NCBI GenBank assembly: GCA_029945725.1
Contig: JAQSDB010000002.1
Coordinates: 710,592-774,591 of the forward strand
Source: a bacterium
GTDB lineage: Bacteria > Pseudomonadota > Gammaproteobacteria > Pseudomonadales > Moraxellaceae
Direction of reading: 5' to 3'
DNA: 64,000 bases
Below the pieces are notes generated by a model. It made no database searches, had not been told where the DNA came from, and saw only the letters and a list, made by a program, of their open reading frames with translations. Shown here one piece after another: positions 1 to 10,256 of the stretch; position 1 is the first letter of the stretch, and each line of letters opens with the position of its first letter. The position numbers were made by a program, and so were the translations under genes.

Positions 1-2095
1 CGTCGATTTCGATAACGACATTGATGCTGTCGCGCGCCGACGTACATGTGGCGCGCGCGCCCTCCACCAGTTCAAGCTCGCGGGCATCGTCAGGGTGCAT
101 GCGCATGGCGCCATGCGGGTCGACCTTGCGCCAGGCCGGGTCGCGGTAAATCTGGTTGGCGTTGTAACTGCGTCTCTCTCCGGCCATGAGGATGAAGGGG
201 AAGCCGGCGCCCGGCATGATTTCGGATTGCAGTGCACGTAATTCCTCAAACATTTCCGGAATGGCCAGATGCACGCGCTTGTCCCGGTTTTTAATCAGCG
301 ACCAGGTGTCGCTGAATTCATGGCGGCTGAGCACGGTGCCGGAGCGTCTTTCCATGATGGCGCGGAACAGTGCGCTACCCAGCGTCAGGCGATTGCCCTG
401 ATGGCCGGCGCGGCGCACGGCACGGTAATGCATGCCGGCATAAACCATGGCCAGTGGCAGCAGCGGCGCTGCCGCAGCGGCGCCCTCCGGCAGTGCCTTG
501 CCCAGCGTGCGATAGACAATGGAGGCGGCAAATTTTTGCCATTTTGTATGGCGCGCCAGGGTGGCTCCCAGTGCTCCCATGTACAGCAGGTGTGCTGAAG
601 CCTTCGGCTCCAGTCGGGCAATGCGCTCCAGTCGCGGAAAAGCCGCCGGAATGTCACCGGTTTTTTCCAGCAGCCGCGTATAGATTTCCGGTTCAGGCAG
701 GCATTCGCCGGTGGGCGGAAACAGGGCGTGACGCAGATGGAAGGTGTTTTCCGGGAATTCCAGATTGAACCCGGTGGCTTCCCATTTCTCGAACTGTGAG
801 GCGGCCGGCAGGATGTAGTGGGCGAGGCGGGCGGTTTCCGTCATGGCGACATCAACCACGACCAGCAGCTCCAGTTTTTTGAAGGCACGCTCATAGGCCC
901 CGCTGTCGGCATAGGTCAGCAGGGGATTGGCGCTGTCGACAAAAATGGCGCGCACGCGGTCTTCGCCTTTGTGTTCGATTTCATCCGGCAGGATATTCGG
1001 CGGATAGATTCCGGCGATGGGGTGCATCCTGTGATGCGCCGTCAGCTTGAGTGTTTTTCCTTTTCTGGTTTTGCGCTCGTCGGTGTTGCCGAGAATGGGC
1101 AGTAGGAAGGTATGCAGGTTGTTGCCGCCTTTCCTGCCGAAATTTCCGGTGACGAGGTACAGCATTTTTTCCAGATAACCGTTCAGTGTGGTGTGCAGCG
1201 TTTGCTGGATGCCGAGGTCAATGCGCACACAGGCGCTGCGGGCCGTGGCAAAGCCGCGCGCCACGCGTTCGACATCGGCCAGCGCTATGTCGGAACGTTG
1301 CGCGTAATCCGCCACCGGGATCGCCAGCAGTTCTTTTTCAAGGGCAGCAAAACCGGTGCAGTGTTGCGCCAGAAAATCCCTGTCATGCAAGCCTTCTCGC
1401 ACGATGATGGCGAGCATGGCCGCCATCAGGTAAGCATCGGTGCCGGGCTTTACCTGCAAATGGATGTCGGCCTGTCTGGCGGTTTCGGAGCGGCGCGGAT
1501 CAATCACCACCATGGTGCGATCCGGATTTTTTTTCAGTTCGCGCAGGGTGTCCCGCGCATTGGGAATGCCGTGTGCCTGAAAGGGATTGGTGCCGATAAA
1601 CAGCACATAGTCGGCATGCTCGACATCTTCCGTGGTGTGGCAGGTCTGGCTGCCGAAGAGGCGGCCATTCACCCAGAAGTCACCGGTTTTTTCCTGGCCT
1701 AGTGCGTTATAGGCGTAGCGGCTTTTCATGGCCGCCAGCAATTGCCGGCTGTAGGCGCCGCCGAGGTGATTGCCCTGGCCACCACCGCCGACAAAGGCAA
1801 AGGCATCGCCGCCGTGCGCCGTGCGGATCTGCACGAGTTGCCGGGCAATGTCGTCCAGTGCCGTCTCCCAGCTGACGCGTGCAAAACTGCCATCGGCCTG
1901 TCGCTTCAGCGGGTAGTGCAGACGGTCATCATGACTCTGGTAGTGCGTGAGACGCGCCGCTTTCTGGCAGATATAACCCCTGGTCAAAGGATGATCTTCA
2001 TCGCCACGGATGCGGGTGAATTTTCCGTTCTCGATTTCAACGGTAAGGCCGCAGTTGCGCGAGCAGAGAATGCAGGCGGTTTTTTCAGTGGTCAT
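1..2095 (-). CDS. Molybdopterin-dependent oxidoreductase (3' end beyond window)
   Basis: A reading frame of 698 codons is open to the left window edge, so the C-terminus is missing. The N-terminus has the [4Fe-4S] pattern of the BisC/formate dehydrogenase family: C8-x2-C11-x3-C15 and C43. It is followed by a molybdopterin domain with a typical IGTNP turn near residue 167. C152, just before that turn, is a candidate molybdenum ligand, but this is inference. No Tat signal or membrane segment is visible, so a cytoplasmic enzyme is likely. The substrate cannot be told; formate dehydrogenase-like and other bis-MGD oxidoreductases share this layout. The ATG at 2095 has AGAGGG about eight bases upstream. 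The gene diverges from an HxlR regulator, and its near-consensus promoter contains a palindrome that probably is the regulator's operator. Confidence 0.9.
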   Translation of the reverse strand, partial: MTTEKTACILCSRNCGLTVEIENGKFTRIRGDEDHPLTRGYICQKAARLTHYQSHDDRLHYPLKRQADGSFARVSWETALDDIARQLVQIRTAHGGDAFAFVGGGGQGNHLGGAYSRQLLAAMKSRYAYNALGQEKTGDFWVNGRLFGSQTCHTTEDVEHADYVLFIGTNPFQAHGIPNARDTLRELKKNPDRTMVVIDPRRSETARQADIHLQVKPGTDAYLMAAMLAIIVREGLHDRDFLAQHCTGFAALEKELLAIPVADYAQRSDIALADVERVARGFATARSACVRIDLGIQQTLHTTLNGYLEKMLYLVTGNFGRKGGNNLHTFLLPILGNTDERKTRKGKTLKLTAHHRMHPIAGIYPPNILPDEIEHKGEDRVRAIFVDSANPLLTYADSGAYERAFKKLELLVVVDVAMTETARLAHYILPAASQFEKWEATGFNLEFPENTFHLRHALFPPTGECLPEPEIYTRLLEKTGDIPAAFPRLERIARLEPKASAHLLYMGALGATLARHTKWQKFAASIVYRTLGKALPEGAAAAAPLLPLAMVYAGMHYRAVRRAGHQGNRLTLGSALFRAIMERRSGTVLSRHEFSDTWSLIKNRDKRVHLAIPEMFEELRALQSEIMPGAGFPFILMAGERRSYNANQIYRDPAWRKVDPHGAMRMHPDDARELELVEGARATCTSARDSINVVIEID

Positions 2096-2201
2096 GATGC
2101 GTCCCTCTGGATGAGCCGGTGTCCGGTGCCTGCTTTTCAGTCGATGTCTTGAGCAGGCGCCCGGTCTGCCCCCGCAGGATGTCATTGGCTAATGGCATGG
2201 A

Positions 2202-2230
2202 TTTATAAGTTCCAAAATGGAACTTGTCAA
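2202..2230 (-). promoter_or_regulatory. Sigma-70 promoter with palindromic operator in the spacer
   Basis: On the minus strand TTGACA (2230-2225) and TATAAA (2207-2202) are separated by exactly 17 bases, a near-consensus sigma-70 promoter for the oxidoreductase gene. A perfect inverted repeat, AAGTTCCA (2207-2214), three bases, TGGAACTT (2218-2225), occupies the spacer. A dimeric repressor bound there would exclude RNA polymerase. The adjacent divergent HxlR-family gene is the obvious candidate; that link is inference. Confidence 0.75.
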
Positions 2231-2370
2231 GGCGAGGCGGAAGCAAAGGGACTGCATTACCGGCCGGGCGACGGCTTGCGGGCAGGTTCAAGCACAATGG
2301 CAGAGGCCGAGTTTCTTTTTGGAATCCAGTCGGGCTAAGCTTGGGCATGCCTTGTGAGTGAGCCAGAGCC

Positions 2371-2838
2371 ATGAAATGGGATGACGTTGGGAGCCTGAAC
2401 TGTTCGGTGGCGCGATCACTTGCCGTGATCGGCGACCGCTGGACCATGCTGGTGCTGCGCAATGCCTTTATGGCGGTCCGCCGCTTTGATGATTTTCAGG
2501 CGCATCTGGGCGTGACCCGCCATGTGCTGGCGGATCGTCTGAGTCGGCTGGTGGAGTCCGGCGTATTGAAGAAGGTGGCTTACCAGGACAAGCCGGCCCG
2601 GTACGAGTACCGCCTGACCGAGATGGGCCGTGATCTCTACCCCGTGTTGCTGGCGCTGACGGCCTGGGGGGACAAATGGATGGACGAGGGCCGGGGCGCT
2701 CCGCTGGAGTATGTGCACAAGAGCTGCGGCCATAAGTTCACGCCAACCATGGTTTGCTCGGAATGCCGGGAAGCCTTGAAGCCGCATGATGTGCTGCCGG
2801 TGGCGGGGCCGGGTCTGGCTCCCGCACAAGCCGGCTAA
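2371..2838 (+). CDS. HxlR-family winged-helix transcriptional regulator
   Basis: This 155-residue protein begins with the HxlR signature (C11-SVARSLAVIGDRWTML), followed by the winged helix with recognition-helix residues around 42-58 (GVTRHVLADRLSRLVESG). HxlR proteins are dimeric DNA-binding regulators, many responding to reactive electrophiles or redox stress. The C-terminus adds a Cys/His cluster (KSCGHKF near 116, then CSECRE near 129), which resembles a small zinc ribbon and occurs in some family members. The gene diverges from the molybdopterin oxidoreductase, whose promoter carries a perfect palindrome, so repression of that enzyme is the likely role. The start has only a weak purine-rich site upstream. 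Confidence 0.88.
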   Translation: MKWDDVGSLNCSVARSLAVIGDRWTMLVLRNAFMAVRRFDDFQAHLGVTRHVLADRLSRLVESGVLKKVAYQDKPARYEYRLTEMGRDLYPVLLALTAWGDKWMDEGRGAPLEYVHKSCGHKFTPTMVCSECREALKPHDVLPVAGPGLAPAQAG

Positions 2839-3111
2839 TGACGCCGCGCTCCGCTTGACGGAGTCCCGGCGCTGCGGCCGGACTCACCTTTCCTTGCGGC
2901 TGTAATTCTGTGGCCCCCCGGTCACTCTTAACGTTAACAAATGCCTCCCGGATGCATACACTTGGCCACCCTGTGCACCCGCCCGGACACAGCCTGCCTG
3001 TCGTGCAGATCCATCCGGGTTCCCACAGTGCACCGTGGTGGTTTGCTGCCTCAATGTACCGAGGTCTTGTTCGCAGGCCATCTTGAACCATCCCCACAAT
3101 GGAGATCACTC

Positions 3112-5262
3112 ATGATTTACTCGGGATCAGCCATCAGCGTCTCGCAGCTCAGCGATGGCATCGCTGAACTCAAGTTCGATCTCGCCAACGAATCCGTCAA
3201 CAAGTTTGATCGCGCCACGCTCCTCGAGCTGGCTGCGGCAACGGACGCGATCAGGGCGGACAAGAATGTGAAGGGCGTGATTGTCACGTCCGGCAAAGGC
3301 GTGTTTATCGTCGGCGCCGACATCACGGAATTCGGTGCCCTTTTTTCCGGTGGCGAAGCCCAGATCGCCCAGTGGGTGGTCGATGCCAACAAGGTGTTTG
3401 CGGCCTTTGAAGATCTGGATGTTCCCAAGGTGGCGGCCATTAACGGTTTCGCACTCGGTGGCGGTTTTGAAATGACGCTCGCCTGCGAATACCGCGTGAT
3501 GTCGACAGCGGCAAAAATCGGTTTGCCCGAAACCAAGCTCGGCATCATGCCGGGTTTCGGCGGCACTGTGCGTCTGCCGCGTGTGATCGGTATTGATAAT
3601 GCCGCCGAGTGGATTGCGGCCGGCGCCGAAAAGCGTCCGGAAGTGGCACTGAAAGACGGTGCGGTAGATGCGGTGGTAACGCCGGAAAAACTGCATGAAG
3701 CCGCGGTTGACCTGGTGAAGCAGTGCATCAACGGCAAGCTCGACTGGAAAGCCAAGCGCGAAGAAAAGCTGGCGCCGGTCAAGCTCAACAGCATGGAACA
3801 GATGATGGCGTTCAATACCGCGATCGCCATGATCGCCGGCCAGGCCGGCCCGAATTATCCGGCCCCCAAGCTCGCCATCCAGAACATGCAGGCACAGGCC
3901 AACTCCAGGCGCGACGACGCCATTGCCATTGAAGCGCAGTTCTTCGCCAAGGCGGCGGTCACCCCGCAAGCCAATGCACTGGTGGGTCTCTTCCTCGCCG
4001 ACCAGGCCGTGAAGAAAGCCGCCAAGAAGCATGAGAAGGGCAGCACCAAAGACATCAACATGGCGGCGGTTCTCGGTGCCGGCATCATGGGTGGCGGCAT
4101 CGCCTACCAGACTGCCAGCAAGGGCACGCCCATCATCATGAAGGACATCGCCTCCAAGGCGCTGGACCTCGGCATGGGTGAAGCCACCAAGCTGTTGTCG
4201 CGTCAGGTGGAAAAGGGTCGTCTTACTCCGCAGAAAATGGGCGAAACACTCTCGCGCATTCGTCCGACGCTGAACTATGGCGACTTCAAGGAAGTCGACA
4301 TCATCATCGAAGCCGTGGTGGAAAATCCGAAAGTGAAAGCCGCCGTGCTTTCCGAAGTGGAAGGTCTGGTGAAAGAAGACACCATCATCGCCTCCAATAC
4401 ATCCACCATCTCCATCACCTTCCTCGGCGAAGCGCTGAAGCGTCCGGAAAACTTTGTCGGCATGCATTTCTTCAACCCGGTGCACATGATGCCGCTGGTT
4501 GAAGTGATCCGTGGCAAGAAGTCCTCGGAAGCGGCTGTCGCCGCCACCGTGAAGCTGGCCGGCAAGATGGGCAAGACCGCGATTGTGGTGAACGACTGCC
4601 CGGGCTTCTTCGTGAACCGCGTGCTGTTTCCCTACTTCGGCGGTTTCGACATGCTGGTGCGTGACGGCGCCGACTTCCAGGCCGTTGACAAGGTCATGGA
4701 AAAGTTCGGCTGGCCCATGGGCCCGGCTTACCTGCTCGACGTGGTCGGTATCGACACCGGCGTGCATGCGGCAAAAATCATGGCCGAAGGCTTTCCTGAC
4801 CGCATGAAGCCCGACTACAAGTCCGGCACCGAAATCATGTTCGAGAATACGCGTTACGGCCAGAAGAACACCAAGGGCTATTACGTTTACGAGCAGGACA
4901 AGAAGGGCAAGCTGCAGAAGAAGGTTGATGCAACGGTTTATGACCTGATCAAGCCTGTGGTTGCCGAACGTCGTGAGTTCGATGCCGACGAAATCATCGC
5001 ACGCTGCATGATTCCGCTGGTCAACGAAGTGGCGCGCTGCCTGGAAGAAAAGATTGTGGCCTCGCCGGCTGAAGCCGACATGGCCCTGATCATGGGTATC
5101 GGTTTCCCGCCGTTCCGTGGCGGCGCCTGCCGTTATGTGGATCAGGTTGGCGCCGCGAACTATGTCGCGCTGTGTGAAAAATACGCCGCGCTGGGCAAGG
5201 CCTATGAAGCGCCGAAGCTGCTCCGTGACATGGCAGCTGCCAACCAGAAATTCTTCGGCTAA
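3112..5262 (+). CDS. fadB: Fatty acid oxidation complex subunit alpha (enoyl-CoA hydratase / 3-hydroxyacyl-CoA dehydrogenase)
   Basis: FadB is the multifunctional subunit of beta-oxidation: it hydrates 2-enoyl-CoA and then oxidises 3-hydroxyacyl-CoA with NAD+. The 716 residues match the usual ~715. The N-terminal crotonase domain (1-190) has the oxyanion-hole region GFALGGGFE and catalytic glutamates E120 and E140. The NAD-binding domain starts near residue 320 ([12 protein letters not shown]), and HFFNPVHMM carries the dehydrogenase catalytic His. The frame is open further upstream, but the ATG at 3112 with GGAG eight bases before it reproduces the family N-terminus ([10 protein letters not shown]). 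fadA follows after 26 bases, giving the Pseudomonas-type fadBA operon. A TTAACGTTAA palindrome lies upstream at 2928-2937; I see no obvious PsrA-type site. Confidence 0.97.
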   Translation: MIYSGSAISVSQLSDGIAELKFDLANESVNKFDRATLLELAAATDAIRADKNVKGVIVTSGKGVFIVGADITEFGALFSGGEAQIAQWVVDANKVFAAFEDLDVPKVAAINGFALGGGFEMTLACEYRVMSTAAKIGLPETKLGIMPGFGGTVRLPRVIGIDNAAEWIAAGAEKRPEVALKDGAVDAVVTPEKLHEAAVDLVKQCINGKLDWKAKREEKLAPVKLNSMEQMMAFNTAIAMIAGQAGPNYPAPKLAIQNMQAQANSRRDDAIAIEAQFFAKAAVTPQANALVGLFLADQAVKKAAKKHEKGSTKDINMAAVLGAGIMGGGIAYQTASKGTPIIMKDIASKALDLGMGEATKLLSRQVEKGRLTPQKMGETLSRIRPTLNYGDFKEVDIIIEAVVENPKVKAAVLSEVEGLVKEDTIIASNTSTISITFLGEALKRPENFVGMHFFNPVHMMPLVEVIRGKKSSEAAVAATVKLAGKMGKTAIVVNDCPGFFVNRVLFPYFGGFDMLVRDGADFQAVDKVMEKFGWPMGPAYLLDVVGIDTGVHAAKIMAEGFPDRMKPDYKSGTEIMFENTRYGQKNTKGYYVYEQDKKGKLQKKVDATVYDLIKPVVAERREFDADEIIARCMIPLVNEVARCLEEKIVASPAEADMALIMGIGFPPFRGGACRYVDQVGAANYVALCEKYAALGKAYEAPKLLRDMAAANQKFFG

Positions 5263-5285
5263 GGCCCAACGAGATTGGAGTTTAA

Positions 5286-6470
<1,185 letters not shown>

Positions 6471-6560
6471 AAGCTGCTCGCGCGCTTGAAGCGCGTGAGT
6501 GTCGACTCGAAAATTCATAAATCTGCCGTGCTTCCTATCCGGAGTACGGCAGAAAATAAA

Positions 6561-6589
6561 AAACCGCGGCCACAAGCCGCGGTTTTTTT
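6561..6589 (+). terminator. Intrinsic terminator of fadBA
   Basis: CCGCGGC (6564-6570) and GCCGCGG (6576-6582) form a perfect stem with loop CACAA, followed by seven T and preceded by an A-run, so it may act in both directions. An almost identical element lies at 8636-8667. Confidence 0.9.
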
Positions 6590-6679
6590 ATCTGATCTAT
6601 CCGCTGTTTTCGTGCAAAATCTGCGTGAAATGCCTTTTTTGGCAGCGCGAGCGACTCTGGTTGCGTCATGGGTATGTTG

Positions 6680-6703
6680 TCGCGGCGAAAGCCGCTCCCG
6701 CAA
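6680..6703. repeat. REP-like palindromic element
   Basis: TCGCGGCGAAAGCCGCTCCCG resembles the 'cgcggctaaagccgctcc' repeats scattered between genes in pseudomonads and relatives: CGGC-GAAA-GCCG stem with a conserved tail. A second copy lies at 8731-8756, on the other side of the metalloprotease gene. Confidence 0.55.
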
Positions 6704-6750
6704 AGATATGTTGGTTACGTATGATTTTTTCATGCCGGGAAGGAGGGGCA

Positions 6751-8505
6751 ATGTTGTCAAGAATAATTGGCGCAGCTGTTATGGCGTTGCTTATGCCGAC
6801 AGCTGAAGCCTGGGCTCGCGATTTTCCGGTCGAGCTGGTTAAAACAAAATATGACCTTTTTCTGCATGGGCAGCCCCGGCGGGTTTTCGTGCAAACGACG
6901 GTCGGCCTCAGCGCAGGGCTGGTTGAGGATCTCTTTGACAAGGACGGCCTGCTCATCAGCCACATGGTCGGTGGTTCGGAAGAATCCGAGCCGTTCACGG
7001 CAGAATTCAAAAAAGGGCGTCTGGTGGATATCCGCTACTCGCCTTCGCCTCGTGGCAATGCCCCTGCCACGACACCCCTGAAATACGATAGTCAGGGACG
7101 CGCAACGGCTTTGCGGGAAAAAAGTTTCAATGGTGCTGATGTTTTGGTGCGTACGGTGCGATATGAGCCAGCTCGGCAACTTCATGATATTTACAAGAAC
7201 CGCAGCCTGTTGCTGAGCGTTGCCTTCAATTTTTCCGCTCACGGCAATCTGTCTGAAGTGCAGTGTCTGGCGGGCGACTGTGCGAATTTTGTTGATTTGA
7301 AATTCGGAGGGGACGGTATTTTGTCTTCCCGGTCTGCGGCTGTCGAAACCGCTTACCGTTACAAGGACGGTCTCTTGTCCGAGAAAACAACGGTATACAA
7401 AAGCAGAAAGCAGGCAGAAACCGTTTATTACGGTGACTACAAGATTGACGATTGTGGCAACTGGACGCAGCAGGCTGTTTTTGACCAGCCGCCATCGAAC
7501 GCGTACCGGCAACGCACGGGCCTGGTCATGCGCCAGCTTGATTACCACAGCGCTTGCGAGCCAGTACGCCAGCCGGTATCCAGTTTGACCTGCCCATCGG
7601 TATTGAGCTACCGCATAGGCAGTGTTGATCCTCGCTTTGGTTTGTCGGCGGCGCAGTTTCGTGCGGCTGTCGATGAGGCGGCTGCGCTTTGGAACAAAAA
7701 GGCCGGCAGGAAATTGTTGCTGTATCGCGACGATGGAGTGTTGCCGATCAATCTGGTTTATGACGAAAGGCAGGTCGCTGCTCACCAGATGCGCGGTGTT
7801 TCGGAAAACTTTGCGGCGGTGAAGGAGGATTATGCCGATATGCACAAGCAATATGAGGCGGCTCTTGCAGTGCTTGATGAAAAAAATGGCCGGCTCAAGG
7901 AGGATGGCAGGCAGTATGAGAAGGAGGTCGGGGACATCAAGCGTGCCGCGCAGGAGCTGGATAATGATGCCCGGCGCTACAAGGACAAGGTCGCGGCCAT
8001 CAACCTTGCGGGAGGAGCGCCCCGCGAAGAGGCAGCCGCCATTGAGACGTGGAAACGGGAGCTTTTGTCCCGACAGGAAGCGCTTCAGTCCAGGCAGAAA
8101 ATCCTGCAGCGTGAGTATGAACGGCTTCAGGCGGGCGGCAATGAGCTGAATGCATTGGCCAGCCAGGCCAATGCGCTTGCCGATAAACTGAATGGTTCCA
8201 GCGCCAGGATGGATTCCCTGAAAAAGGAGTTCAACAGGAATCGCTATGCCGGAGCGGAGTTTGAGGCGGGCGTGTACAAGGTTGTCGGTGAAAAGCGCTG
8301 GATTGATATTTACAGCCTTGGTGAAAACGCTCTTGAGCCTGATCAGGATCTGAAGCTGAAACTTGCCCATGAGTTCGGACATGCGCTTGGTTTTGCTCAT
8401 GTGCAGGCGCCAGATGCCGTCATGTATTACAAGACAGGTCTTAATGCGTTCAAGCTGTCATCCGCAGATGTCGCGCTGCTCGCCAAACAATGTCCCCTGC
8501 AGTGA
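6751..8505 (+). CDS. Secreted matrixin-like zinc metalloprotease with coiled-coil insert
   Basis: The 584-residue protein begins with a signal peptide (hydrophobic residues 4-17, cleavage near AEAWA). Residues ~30-250 form a repetitive beta-rich region with YD-like units (for example YRYKDGLL). A metzincin catalytic motif, HEFGHALGFAH, spans H540-H550, with a plausible Met-turn at M558 (AVMYY). Between residues ~360 and 500 a Lys/Glu/Gln-rich segment is predicted coiled coil and interrupts the putative protease domain, which seems to begin near residue 285 (YRIGSVDPRFGLS). The motif supports a zinc endopeptidase acting outside the cytoplasm; substrate unknown. ATG 6751 has a perfect AGGAGG site; longer in-frame starts lack one. 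The gene is monocistronic and bracketed by near-identical terminators and REP-like elements. Confidence 0.82.
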   Translation: MLSRIIGAAVMALLMPTAEAWARDFPVELVKTKYDLFLHGQPRRVFVQTTVGLSAGLVEDLFDKDGLLISHMVGGSEESEPFTAEFKKGRLVDIRYSPSPRGNAPATTPLKYDSQGRATALREKSFNGADVLVRTVRYEPARQLHDIYKNRSLLLSVAFNFSAHGNLSEVQCLAGDCANFVDLKFGGDGILSSRSAAVETAYRYKDGLLSEKTTVYKSRKQAETVYYGDYKIDDCGNWTQQAVFDQPPSNAYRQRTGLVMRQLDYHSACEPVRQPVSSLTCPSVLSYRIGSVDPRFGLSAAQFRAAVDEAAALWNKKAGRKLLLYRDDGVLPINLVYDERQVAAHQMRGVSENFAAVKEDYADMHKQYEAALAVLDEKNGRLKEDGRQYEKEVGDIKRAAQELDNDARRYKDKVAAINLAGGAPREEAAAIETWKRELLSRQEALQSRQKILQREYERLQAGGNELNALASQANALADKLNGSSARMDSLKKEFNRNRYAGAEFEAGVYKVVGEKRWIDIYSLGENALEPDQDLKLKLAHEFGHALGFAHVQAPDAVMYYKTGLNAFKLSSADVALLAKQCPLQ

Positions 8506-8635
8506 TCGGCTGCCAGCGCATGAGGTCTTTGTTTAAAAGCGGCTGTGTACCCCCTTTTCTTCGGCGCGCTCATGATATTTTCAAGTATTGAGTCAATAAT
8601 GCCTGTTTCCGGCTTGCCGGCTGGAAACGGAAAAT

Positions 8636-8667
8636 AAAAAACCGCGGTCACAAGCTGCGGTTTTTTT
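8636..8667 (+). terminator. Intrinsic terminator after the metalloprotease gene
   Basis: A near-copy of the fadA terminator: CCGCGGT-CACAA-GCTGCGG followed by seven T and preceded by an identical AAAATAAAAA stretch. Of the 301 bases between 8505 and 8807 this element, the REP-like repeat (8731-8756) and the terminator at 8768-8791 are all that I recognise. Confidence 0.85.
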
Positions 8668-8730
8668 ATGCCGGTCTTTTTTGAGGTTTTTTTCAGGAGT
8701 GCTTTTGATCTTGAATGCTTCCTTGTTTCA

Positions 8731-8756
8731 TCACGGCTAAAGCCGCTCTCACGCAA
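8731..8756. repeat. REP-like palindromic element (second copy)
   Basis: TCACGGCTAAAGCCGCTCTC shares the CGGC-TAAA-GCCG stem and the following CTC tail with the copy at 6680-6703. Confidence 0.55.
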
Positions 8757-8767
8757 CAACCTTATAA

Positions 8768-8791
8768 AAAAAGGGGGCATGCCCCCTTTTT
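8768..8791. terminator. Bidirectional terminator
   Basis: A perfect palindrome, GGGGGC-ATG-CCCCC core flanked by A5 on one side and T5 on the other, lies 15 bases beyond the stop of the leftward fadL-like gene. It can stop transcription from either side. Confidence 0.85.
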
Positions 8792-8806
8792 ATCCGGGTT
8801 GAAAAA

Positions 8807-10210
8807 TCAGGGCTTCCAGTTGAAGCCGAGTGCGGCAGACCAGGTGCTGGTTTCCGAGGTGCCGTTGGCCTGGCTGCCGGTGGTGGCCACATCGCCATCG
8901 TTGACAGCAGTTTTGAAGGGCAGGGTGCGTTGCAGGCCGGCATCAACGGCGAGTGCGGATGAGAAGGCGTAGGTCATGCCCACGGAAACCGCCTTGAAGT
9001 CCTTCAGGGGGAACGAAAGATTGTGCTGGCCCGAAGGCACCGGGCTTTTATCCAGTGCGAAACCGGCACGCATGGCGAGCACATCACTGGCCTGGTATTC
9101 ACCACCAACGGCAAAGCGCCAGTTGTTGTTCCAGTTCTGCGGCTGACTCACGGTAAAGCCGGAGGCGGTGGTGATATCCAGCGTCTGAAAACGGCTCCAG
9201 CGTGTCCAGGTCACATCGCCTTGCAGGCTGAGCATCGGGCTGAGCTGGTGAAACAGGCTCGCAGAGGCTGATTCCGGTGTGTTCAGGTTAAAGCTGGCGC
9301 TCTCGCTGTGGGTGTAGAGAAAGGACGGGCTGGTCGCGGCAGCGGTGACGGGCTCCACCGCTGCCGGTATCTGCACACTGGCGGTGCCTTCCAGCTTGTG
9401 TTTGATGGCGCTGCGATAAGCAAAACCGGCACGGGTGTTTTCAGTCAGGCTGTAGAGCAGACCCAGCGTATAACCGAAAGCCACATCATCGCCCTCGAAT
9501 TTCACCCGGCCATCATTGTCGCCGCTACCGGCGACACCGCAGAGGTAGGCACCACCGCCACTTTGCGCATAGTCGACTTGCGAACACACACTGGACGCAT
9601 CAATTGCATTGCTCAGCGAGCCCTCCAAGCGTTGCACGATGAGCCCGCCGCCGACACTGAAGTTCGTGCTGACGGCCTGGCCGGCGCTCACGGTCAGGCG
9701 CATGCCGGTGACCTCTGATTTCACGGTCTGGTAGCGGATCGGCGAAGTCGATCCATAGTCGGTGCTGCTGGCAAACGGCGCATTCAGTGCAATGCCAAGC
9801 ACCGTACCCTCGGCGAGGGGCGTGGAAAAATACAGGTGGGGCACTACATCGCTGCTGGAGGTATCGGCCGTGCGGCCGCCAGAGACCGGCGCGACACCCG
9901 TGCCGCTGCCGCTGCTGTTGCCCGGATCGGCCGTGACGGCATCGCCGGTAAAATCCACCCGGGTGCTGAGCACGCTGAATCCGCCCGTGAGTTCGGTTTT
10001 TTTCAGGCGAACGAGGCCGGCCGGGTTGTAATGGGCGGTGCTGGCATCACGGGCTTCAGCTGCTCCTCCGGAAAAGGCATCGCCCAGGCGGTGCGCGGAA
10101 AGCTCGTCGATCTGGTAGCCCTGCGCCATGGCGGTTGTGGCCATGCCGCTGGTAACGGCGAGTACGAGTGCGGAAAGCGTTATTTTTCCGGTGCTTGTCT
10201 GTGTATTCAT
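8807..10210 (-). CDS. FadL/OmpP1-family outer-membrane hydrophobic-compound transporter
   Basis: FadL-family proteins are 14-strand beta-barrels that pass long-chain fatty acids or hydrocarbons across the outer membrane. The 467 residues start with a signal peptide (TLSALVLAVTSGMATTAMA) and then the family N-terminus, GYQIDELSAHRLGDAFSGGA, with ARDASTAHYNPAGLVRLKKT, the hallmark AxDAST...NPA motif. The rest alternates polar and hydrophobic residues as expected for strands, and ends in an amphipathic strand. The start at 10210 has AAGAGGG upstream; in-frame codons further upstream precede a run that does not look like a signal peptide. It lies 46 bases downstream of a MipA/OmpV gene, probably the same operon. 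It could serve fadBA; substrate is not determinable. Confidence 0.9.
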   Translation of the reverse strand: MNTQTSTGKITLSALVLAVTSGMATTAMAQGYQIDELSAHRLGDAFSGGAAEARDASTAHYNPAGLVRLKKTELTGGFSVLSTRVDFTGDAVTADPGNSSGSGTGVAPVSGGRTADTSSSDVVPHLYFSTPLAEGTVLGIALNAPFASSTDYGSTSPIRYQTVKSEVTGMRLTVSAGQAVSTNFSVGGGLIVQRLEGSLSNAIDASSVCSQVDYAQSGGGAYLCGVAGSGDNDGRVKFEGDDVAFGYTLGLLYSLTENTRAGFAYRSAIKHKLEGTASVQIPAAVEPVTAAATSPSFLYTHSESASFNLNTPESASASLFHQLSPMLSLQGDVTWTRWSRFQTLDITTASGFTVSQPQNWNNNWRFAVGGEYQASDVLAMRAGFALDKSPVPSGQHNLSFPLKDFKAVSVGMTYAFSSALAVDAGLQRTLPFKTAVNDGDVATTGSQANGTSETSTWSAALGFNWKP

Positions 10211-10256
10211 GACACCCTCTTTTTTTGTTTTTTTGCAGGATAGTGTGTGAAAAACC

